This document shows positions 7,892 through 13,292 of a DNA stretch of 14,675 nucleotides, piece by piece; within the stretch, counting starts at the first letter, position 1; every line of letters begins with the position of its first letter. The translations under genes and the position numbers were made by a program. Where the stretch lies: contig JAYFRC010000087.1 of the NCBI GenBank assembly GCA_034926415.1, forward strand, positions 1 to 14,675. Direction: 5' to 3'. The notes beneath the pieces are model-generated. The model saw only the letters and a list, made by a program, of their open reading frames with translations. It had not been told where the DNA came from and ran no database searches. This DNA is from JAYFRC01 sp034926415 (GTDB lineage Bacteria; Bacillota; Clostridia; Oscillospirales; Oscillospiraceae).

Positions 7892-9126
7892 TATGATTCT
7901 ATCACCTTTCCGTCGTATAGTTCCTGCGCGGTTATTATGACCTGGTCCCCGTTGCGGAGGCTCGATATGCCGTTGTTTGTCGTGTTGTCGCTGTTTTTGC
8001 TGGCCTCAACGAGGTAGTACCCTTCTCCCCTGAACACAACGTCCACGGGTTTGAACCGGGCCTGGAGCCCAACTAGACAGTAAACGCCCGACACGCCGTT
8101 TTCAACGCGCAGAGCCTCCGTCGGTACACGAAGCCCAGAGTAGGAAGCGCGGATTATGTCCGCCTTCTGGTGGCGAAGGAGCGTTATCTCAGGAAGGTAT
8201 TTATCGCAGGTGAAGACGACGGTTTTCTGACCGTCCTCGGTGTCGCTGATTCTGAGCACGGTCGTTACGATGGCGATGTCGAAGTCCTTGGCAAAATGGA
8301 GAGACACCTTGTTCCCGACCTTGTAGGTCAGGGCCGTGGCCTCGTCCATGTTGGCTGCAAAGTACCAGGTGTTGCCGATTATGAGCTTTCCGACCGACGA
8401 GGATACTGAGGAATCCGCGGTAACGGCCGCGAGGGCGGAAGGCGTGAGCGTCGGGATTATGTCCGGAGTCAGGACGTTTTCATAGCCGTCGACGACGGCC
8501 GAGTATATGCCGGATTCGTCCACCGTTATGTTTTTCGTGTCATAGGCGGAGGAGGCCTTGAGCGAGGCTATCTGCGCCGAGACGGAAACTATCTGCGCCG
8601 AAAGGTCAACGCTGTCGGAATAAGTAAAGTCGCGCTTGAGAACGAGAGATTTAAGCTCCGCCACATCGGTCTCGAGCGACGAAAGCTTTCTGCTCGCGAC
8701 GTTCGACTGCAGAGTCAGCATATCGGAGACGATGTTTCCGTCTAGCTTGATGGCGGCCGAGGCGGACAATGTCTCGCTCTGGGCGAACTGCAGCTGAGAC
8801 AGCTCCATCTGGAGCGTCTCGAGCTGGCTTTTTCTGTCAAGCGCATCCTGGCTTGAATATGCGACCGCGACGGCCTGGCCCTTGCCGACGCGCTCTCCCT
8901 CGCTGCGTGTAATGTCGAGTATCGCCGACGAGCTCGGAAGTACCTGCTCGTCGCGCACGATGTAGCCGGAGACCGTTGTGACGTCCTCCGACGTGTATGG
9001 ATAGACCGACTCGATATCAATCGAATTCGTGCCTATAGACAGCACCACGCGCAGCGTGAAATACGCCACGACTATGACGCAGATGACGATCATTATTGGT
9101 TTTATCGCCGACGTCTGAGGCTTCAT
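7891..9126 (-). CDS. HlyD-type membrane-fusion / adaptor protein without adjacent transporter
   Basis: This gene encodes a 411-residue protein with one N-terminal membrane anchor (about residues 9-31: hydrophobic, after a short Lys-containing cytoplasmic start), so the body is extracytoplasmic. A biotinyl-lipoyl-like segment follows (VSGYIVRDEQVL...GERVGKGQAVAVAY, about 52-90), then a helical coiled-coil hairpin (about 93-200) and a beta-rich C-terminal part with VPTEALRVENGVSGVYCLVG. This is the HlyD/RND adaptor layout. No ABC or RND transporter gene is adjacent. The gene sits between hfq (gap 41 bases) and yggS (overlap by one base), inside a division-gene cluster, so it may act in envelope assembly rather than drug export; that is inference. 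AAAGGAG lies 6 bases before the ATG. Confidence 0.82.
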   Translation of the reverse strand: MKPQTSAIKPIMIVICVIVVAYFTLRVVLSIGTNSIDIESVYPYTSEDVTTVSGYIVRDEQVLPSSSAILDITRSEGERVGKGQAVAVAYSSQDALDRKSQLETLQMELSQLQFAQSETLSASAAIKLDGNIVSDMLTLQSNVASRKLSSLETDVAELKSLVLKRDFTYSDSVDLSAQIVSVSAQIASLKASSAYDTKNITVDESGIYSAVVDGYENVLTPDIIPTLTPSALAAVTADSSVSSSVGKLIIGNTWYFAANMDEATALTYKVGNKVSLHFAKDFDIAIVTTVLRISDTEDGQKTVVFTCDKYLPEITLLRHQKADIIRASYSGLRVPTEALRVENGVSGVYCLVGLQARFKPVDVVFRGEGYYLVEASKNSDNTTNNGISSLRNGDQVIITAQELYDGKVIES

Positions 9127-9167
9127 GGTTTTCTCCTTTTGCCCATTTCCGCGCCGGCAGATCCCGG

Positions 9168-9410
9168 TTACTCTTCGGCCTCATCCTCGCTCATGTCGAC
9201 TGGGCGAACGGGGATTATCGTGGAGATGGCGTGTTTGTAAATAAGCTGCTGTTTGCCGTCGCTGTTCAAAATAACGGTAAAGTTGTCGAATCCGGCGACT
9301 ACGCCGTGCATCTGAAATCCGTTCATAAGAAACACCGTGACAAAAAGATTGGCGCGGCGCGCTTTGGCAAGAAATGCGTCCTGAAGGTTCAATACTGTAG
9401 TTTTCTGCAT
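9168..9410 (-). CDS. hfq: RNA chaperone Hfq
   Basis: This gene encodes an 80-residue Sm-like protein that forms hexamers and binds small RNAs and mRNAs. The family N-terminus NLQDAFLAKAR (8-18) is present. Sm1 covers about residues 21-49 (VTVFLMNGFQMHGVVAGFD...), and the Sm2 signature YKHAIST is at 58-64, including the His that marks Hfq. The C-terminal tail is short and acidic (DMSEDEAEE), typical of Firmicutes Hfq. The AAGGAG ribosome site is about 11 bases from the ATG, slightly long. It follows miaA, an order shared across most bacteria. The 80-base gap upstream can form alternative hairpins (separate entry). Confidence 0.96.
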   Translation of the reverse strand: MQKTTVLNLQDAFLAKARRANLFVTVFLMNGFQMHGVVAGFDNFTVILNSDGKQQLIYKHAISTIIPVRPVDMSEDEAEE

Positions 9411-9437
9411 ATCGTCTGCAACTCCTTTTTATTTCGT

Positions 9438-9492
9438 GCGGACGAATATCAGATTTTTGTACCGTCCGCCGGGGGGCTTGTCCCCTGCGGAC
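9438..9492 (-). promoter_or_regulatory. Mutually exclusive hairpins in the miaA-hfq gap
   Basis: Three copies of the same complementary hexamer, GTCCGC or GCGGAC, occur in 55 bases. GTCCGC at 9464-9469 can pair with GCGGAC at 9487-9492 (with GGGG/CCCC inside) or, as CGTCCGC (9463-9469), with GCGGACG at 9438-9444 around an 18-base loop. The two stems cannot coexist. The first overlaps the miaA stop codon and the second ends about 12 bases before the hfq ribosome site. There is no U-run, so termination is not obvious; an effect on hfq translation or mRNA processing is possible. Confidence 0.45.
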
Positions 9493-10436
9493 TATCCTAA
9501 TCCCTCGGCTGTGAGAATATCTGTCGAAAGACGGAGTGCGGAATCAAAATCGCGCCCGTGTTCCCATAGAATCCAATGAATATTTTTATTGCGCCGGAGC
9601 CAGGTTAGTTGGCGCTTGGCATATTGTCGCGAGCGCAGCTTTATTTCTGCAACTGCCGCTTCTGGCGCACATTCCCCCGAAAGCGCGGGCAAAAGCTCCT
9701 TGTAGCCTATGGCCTGGAGCGCCGTGGAGTCTCGGGGAACGCCGGAGGAAACCAGCGCGCGCACCTCGCTTAAAAGCCCGTCGGCTATCATTTTGTCGAC
9801 GCGCGTATCAATAAGTTTTTTCATGTCTTCCCTGTCGGAAAACGCGAGGCCGATGTACACCGCGTCGTAGCGGGGCGGGAGTTTTCGCGTTTCCTCGTCG
9901 TGCTCGGTCTTGGTCTTCCCCGTCTCGTAAAACATTTCGAGCGCGCGCATGACGCGCTTTGCATCGGTCGGCTGTATCTTGGCGGCGGCCTTTTCATCTA
10001 TGCACGAAAGCTCGGCGTATAGCGCCGCGACGCCCTCGCCGTCAAGCCGTTCCTGAAGTACGGTGCGCCATTTCCCGCCGGCGCTCCCGCCGGCGAAATC
10101 TGTTCCTGCGACGAGGGCGTCGAGGTAAAGCCCTGTACCGCCGACAATTATCGGCAGCTTTCCACGCGATAAAATATCGTCGACATATTTCGACGCCTCG
10201 GTCACAAATTGTGCGGCGGAATAGTTTTCGCGCGGGTCGGCGACGCCGACCATGTAATGCGGCACGCCGCGCATTTCTTCCGCCGCAGGCGCGGCGGTGC
10301 CTATCTCCATGCCGCGGTATATCTGCATGGAGTCGGCGGAAATCACCTCGCCGTCAAATTTTTCCGCCAGCATCACGCCGAGCGTTGTTTTCCCGCAGGC
10401 GGTCGGGCCCACGATGCATACGACCTTTGAAGGCAT
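9492..10436 (-). CDS. miaA: tRNA dimethylallyltransferase
   Basis: This gene encodes a 314-residue enzyme that adds a dimethylallyl group to N6 of A37 in tRNAs reading UNN codons. The P-loop GPTACGKT (10-17) and the SADSMQIYRGMEIGT substrate block (about 33-47) are intact, as are PHYMVGVADP, the IIVGGTGLYLDAL segment near residue 98, the central insertion domain, and LQAIGYKEL with the SRQYAKRQLTWLRR region near the C-terminus. ATG at 10436 is preferred over the TTG one codon upstream because AAGGAG then sits 7 bases away. It lies downstream of mutL, separated by the duplicated mutL tail and a palindrome-rich segment rather than by the usual short gap. Confidence 0.95.
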   Translation of the reverse strand: MPSKVVCIVGPTACGKTTLGVMLAEKFDGEVISADSMQIYRGMEIGTAAPAAEEMRGVPHYMVGVADPRENYSAAQFVTEASKYVDDILSRGKLPIIVGGTGLYLDALVAGTDFAGGSAGGKWRTVLQERLDGEGVAALYAELSCIDEKAAAKIQPTDAKRVMRALEMFYETGKTKTEHDEETRKLPPRYDAVYIGLAFSDREDMKKLIDTRVDKMIADGLLSEVRALVSSGVPRDSTALQAIGYKELLPALSGECAPEAAVAEIKLRSRQYAKRQLTWLRRNKNIHWILWEHGRDFDSALRLSTDILTAEGLG

Positions 10437-10455
10437 CAAAGCACTCCTTAAAAAT

Positions 10456-10524
10456 CTTATACTATTCTTTTGAATTGCTTTTCGATTTCAGGCCTTGTCA
10501 ATTTTACGGCGACGGGGCTTCCGT
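10456..10524 (-). repeat. Second copy of the mutL 3' end (direct repeat A)
   Basis: This 69-base segment matches 10638-10706 at 68 of 69 positions; the only difference is G at 10517 versus T at 10699. It repeats the last 21 MutL codons and stop, with one Arg-to-Ser change. The functional copy is the other one, because only it continues into the CPHGR motif of MutL. The boundaries are sharp on both sides. Confidence 0.95.
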
Positions 10525-10609
10525 TCCGCGCCGGGCGGCGCGTCCAGGCGTTTCGCAAGGCGAAACCCTGATGCCGCGGCAATTCACTTGCCGCGAGCAG
10601 ATAAAACAT
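10457..10609 (-). CDS. 50-codon chimeric frame ending in a duplicated MutL tail
   Basis: The frame starts at an ATG at 10609 inside the palindrome-rich segment and runs without stop into repeat A. Residues 1-29 come from the inserted segment and residues 30-50 equal the MutL C-terminus except for one Ser in place of Arg. The stop codon is TAA, 20 bases before the miaA start. There is no good ribosome site (only a G-run within a CGGGGGCCCCG palindrome), so translation is doubtful. If made, the peptide would carry the end of the MutL dimerisation domain. Most likely it is a fortuitous frame from the rearrangement. Confidence 0.25.
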   Translation of the reverse strand: MFYLLAASELPRHQGFALRNAWTRRPARNGSPVAVKLTRPEIEKQFKRIV

Positions 10610-10637
10610 CGGGGCCCCCGCGAAAGACCGCAAAAGC
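10525..10637. repeat. Palindrome-rich segment between the two mutL tail copies
   Basis: Within 113 bases four consecutive dyads are seen: CGCGCC/GGCGCG (10527-10542), GTTTCG/CGAAAC with CAGG/CCTG outside (10545-10570), CGCGGCAA/TTGCCGCG (10575-10595) and CGGGG/CCCCG (10610-10620). None is followed by a U-run, so they are not terminators. The packing suggests a repetitive palindromic element of the REP/MITE kind. No second copy was seen in this window. Confidence 0.6.
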
Positions 10638-10706
10638 CTTATACTATTCTTTTGAATTGCTTTTCGATTTCAGGCCTTGTCAATTTTACGGCGACGGGTC
10701 TTCCGT
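10638..10706 (-). repeat. Original mutL 3' end (direct repeat B)
   Basis: This is the native copy of the 69-base repeat and forms the end of the mutL reading frame, including its TAA. The upstream sequence continues into conserved MutL coding sequence. Confidence 0.95.
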
Positions 10707-12477
10707 GGGGACAAAATTTGATTTCCCCGCTCTGAACCTTGTCGACCAGCACGCGCAGCTCGCTCTCGTCGCTGTGCATCCCTGCTTTTATCGCGCTCTT
10801 GCAGGCAACGGTGCGAAGCATCGCGTCCCGCGCGGCGTCCGGGTCGGCCGAACCGCTTTTCGCTATTTCGTCGGCTATTTCCTCAAGCGCGTCGGCGATG
10901 TCGGCGATGTCGATGCCCGCGGGAGCGAAGCGGACAAGCAGAGTGCTGCCGCCGAAATCTTCGACAAAGAATCCAAATTTTTCCAAAAGCGGAAGCTGGC
11001 CGATAAGGACGGAGCAGCCCTCGGGAGAAAGCGTTACGGGAAGCGGAGAGAGCAGCTCCTGGGTCATTACCGGCTCCGCGCCGGATTTGAGCCTGTTGAA
11101 GTTGACACGTTCGTGCGCGGCGTGCTTGTCGATAAGCCAGACGGTTCCGCTCTCTTCGTCCTCGGCGACGATATAAGTATTGAGCACCTCGCCCGCTATG
11201 CGCCACGGCGCGGCCCCGCCGCGGTCGGGCGCATGAACTGCCTGCGAAATATGCTCCGGCGCGCTCTGTGACGCGGGAGACACAAGAGGCGGGATAAAAT
11301 CCGTTATGGTCTTCTCGCCGCCGAGCTCGGAATCTGCCGCTGGGACAGAGGTCTTAAATCCGCTGTCGGTTCCGCCGTAGACGTATGGGGAAACGAAACG
11401 CGGCGCGGTTATCTTAGTCTGCTCGGGAGCAGGCTCGATCTTAGCGGGAAAGGACGGAGGAGGCGCGGACTTAAACAGCGGAGCTTCGTGCCCTTCGTCG
11501 AGCGCGGATAGCACCGCGTGATATACGGCGTCGAAAACGTCGTGCTCGCGCAGGAATTTGACGACGGTCTTGGCCGGGTGGACGTTGACGTCAACGGCGT
11601 CAAGCGGAACCGTTATGTGAAGGACGCAGCCGGGAAACCTGCCTTTCATGAGCTGGTTGCGGTAAGCCTCCTCAAGCGCGGCGGAAAGCGTCTGCGATTT
11701 GACATAGCGCCCGTTGACGAAAAAGTGCTGCATTGCGCGGGTACCGCGCCCCTCGAGCGGGCGGGTGACAAAGCCGCTGACGGATACGCCGCCGCCGCTG
11801 CCGGATACCGTGGTCAGCGACAGCGCAAACTCTCGCCCCATGGCCGAGTATATAGCGGAGCGGAGATCACCGTCGCCGGGTGTAAAGAATTGCTCTTCGC
11901 CGTCCCTGATAAAGCGTATGGAAATATATGGATGCGACAGCGCGAGCCGCTGCACGGCGGAAGAAACGGCCGAAGCTTCGCTTGAGTCCTTTTTCATGAA
12001 CTTCATGCGCGCGGGAGTGTTGTAAAAAAGATTTCTGACTACTATCGTCGTGCCTTCGGGACAGCCTTTTTCATCGGTAGTGCCGGGAACGCCGCCCTCT
12101 AGCGAAAGAGCCGCGCCGATATTGCTCCCGCGCTGCCGGGAGGTTATGTCGACTCTCGCCACGGCTGAGATAGCGGCCAGAGCCTCGCCGCGAAAACCGA
12201 GAGTGCCTATGGCCGCGAGGTCGCTTTCGGAACGGAGCTTCGAAGTCGCGTGGCGGAGAAAGGCTGTCGGGAGCTCGTCCGGGACGATGCCGCAGCCGTT
12301 GTCTGTCACGCGGATGCTTTCCATGCCGCCGCCGCGGATCTCCACGGAGATGGTGGTCGCGCCGGCGTCTATCGAGTTTTCAAGCAGCTCCTTGACTACG
12401 CTCGCAGGCCGCTCGACGACTTCGCCGGCGGCGATAAGGTCGGCGACGTGCGGGGAGAGCTGTATTATTATCGGCAT
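10639..12477 (-). CDS. mutL: DNA mismatch repair protein MutL
   Basis: This gene encodes a 612-residue MutL. The GHKL ATPase domain (about 1-330) shows AGEVVERPASVVKELLENSIDAG, VTDNGCGI, GFRGEAL and FYNTPARMKF. A Pro/Ser-rich linker follows, and then the C-terminal dimerisation/endonuclease domain: DKHAAHER at 450-457, ACKSAIKAG at 558-566, CPHGRP at 589-594 and a terminal FKR. The DQHA(X)2E(X)4E nuclease motif deviates: Lys replaces Gln and Asn replaces the last Glu. ACK, CPHGRP and FKR, which complete the metal site of MutL endonucleases, are kept. The start at 12477 has AAAGGAG six bases upstream; an upstream in-frame start lacks one. It works with MutS, encoded upstream across the CPBP gene. 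Its 3' end is duplicated downstream. Confidence 0.95.
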   Translation of the reverse strand: MPIIIQLSPHVADLIAAGEVVERPASVVKELLENSIDAGATTISVEIRGGGMESIRVTDNGCGIVPDELPTAFLRHATSKLRSESDLAAIGTLGFRGEALAAISAVARVDITSRQRGSNIGAALSLEGGVPGTTDEKGCPEGTTIVVRNLFYNTPARMKFMKKDSSEASAVSSAVQRLALSHPYISIRFIRDGEEQFFTPGDGDLRSAIYSAMGREFALSLTTVSGSGGGVSVSGFVTRPLEGRGTRAMQHFFVNGRYVKSQTLSAALEEAYRNQLMKGRFPGCVLHITVPLDAVDVNVHPAKTVVKFLREHDVFDAVYHAVLSALDEGHEAPLFKSAPPPSFPAKIEPAPEQTKITAPRFVSPYVYGGTDSGFKTSVPAADSELGGEKTITDFIPPLVSPASQSAPEHISQAVHAPDRGGAAPWRIAGEVLNTYIVAEDEESGTVWLIDKHAAHERVNFNRLKSGAEPVMTQELLSPLPVTLSPEGCSVLIGQLPLLEKFGFFVEDFGGSTLLVRFAPAGIDIADIADALEEIADEIAKSGSADPDAARDAMLRTVACKSAIKAGMHSDESELRVLVDKVQSGEIKFCPHGRPVAVKLTRPEIEKQFKRIV

Positions 12478-12505
12478 GGCGTTGCTCCTTTCATCGGAAT
12501 CCGTG

Positions 12506-12521
12506 CGCCGGAAGTCCGGCG
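12506..12521 (-). other. Small hairpin upstream of mutL
   Basis: CGCCGG-AAGT-CCGGCG lies in the 84-base gap between the CPBP gene and mutL. There is no U-run on the minus strand, so it is not a terminator. It may be an mRNA processing or stabilising hairpin. Confidence 0.35.
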
Positions 12522-12561
12522 TGCAGGTGGTTTTTACAGCCAAACAAAAAGTTCGCCGCTG

Positions 12562-13275
12562 CTAAGTCAGGATAAAAAAGGTCGACAGCGCGTTGACGCA
12601 TATGTGGGCTATTATCGACGTCCACAGCGTCCCCGTGCGCTCGTACGCCCACGCGAAAACCAACCCCGGGACGAGATACTGTATCGCCAGAAGAAAGTAC
12701 ATAACGTCGTGGCCGAGCAGCGCGTACTGCCATACATGGAGCAGTGCAAAAAGTATGCAGGACGCGGCGTAGGCGAGAAAGCGGCTGTGCTCGCGAAGCC
12801 CGCCGAAAACGAGGCCGCGGAAGAGAGTTTCCTCGATGAACGGGCAGAGGAAGACTATGATGAGCATCATTATGTGCGGCGAGGCCTGCACCAGGCTCGC
12901 GATGGAGACGTTGTTGAGGTTCGTCATATCGCCAAAGGCGACGCTGAACAGGCGGTAAACAAGCTCGTTGAGCCCGTAAAACGCGATGAGCGACACTATG
13001 CAGATTTTAATGACGCGGTCGAGGTTTTTGACCATCTCGCGCGCTGCCTTCGCAAGCAGCGAATGGAAGATGACGAGCGTCACGGCAAACAGAAAGTAAT
13101 AGTACAGAACGCTTCCGAGCGCATCGCTTATGATCGTGTCGAGCAAATTCTCGAGCACGCTGTATATCTGGCCGATGAGAAACGGGAACACGGCAAGATA
13201 AAGTATGAAAAAAACGACTCCCGCTTTTTTCTCGCCGGATGTCAGGGACATCTGGCCTGTTTTCGCAGCTGCCAT
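12562..13275 (-). CDS. CPBP-family intramembrane metalloprotease-like protein
   Basis: This gene encodes a 237-residue membrane protein with about six hydrophobic helices (near 20-38, 53-78, 88-106, 133-147, 166-182 and 190-210). The CPBP (Abi/CAAX-like) signatures are complete: EETLFRG with Glu148, Glu149 and Arg153, FALLH with His180, and HICVN with His224 and Asn228. In Rce1-type proteases these residues form the active site. Members act in prenyl-protein processing, bacteriocin immunity or signalling; the substrate here is unknown. It lies between mutS (17 bases upstream) and mutL (84 bases downstream), an unusual place for a membrane protease. The AAAGGAA ribosome site is about 8 bases before the ATG. 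No repair role should be assumed from position alone. Confidence 0.9.
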   Translation of the reverse strand: MAAAKTGQMSLTSGEKKAGVVFFILYLAVFPFLIGQIYSVLENLLDTIISDALGSVLYYYFLFAVTLVIFHSLLAKAAREMVKNLDRVIKICIVSLIAFYGLNELVYRLFSVAFGDMTNLNNVSIASLVQASPHIMMLIIVFLCPFIEETLFRGLVFGGLREHSRFLAYAASCILFALLHVWQYALLGHDVMYFLLAIQYLVPGLVFAWAYERTGTLWTSIIAHICVNALSTFFILT

Positions 13276-13292
13276 TCGGGAAATTCCTTTCT

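Noticed and set aside
7118..8017. Plus-strand open frame of about 299 codons over sepF, yggS and the HlyD-like gene
   Set aside because: It is antisense to three intact genes, and its low-complexity Arg/Ala/Val content is typical of a shadow frame.
10495..11271. Plus-strand open frame across the mutL tail duplication
   Set aside because: It only mirrors the duplicated tail and mutL in the antisense direction; the repeated stretch in its translation is the DNA repeat, not a protein repeat.
12506..12521. Terminator between the CPBP gene and mutL
   Set aside because: The stem is good, but no U-run follows it on the minus strand.
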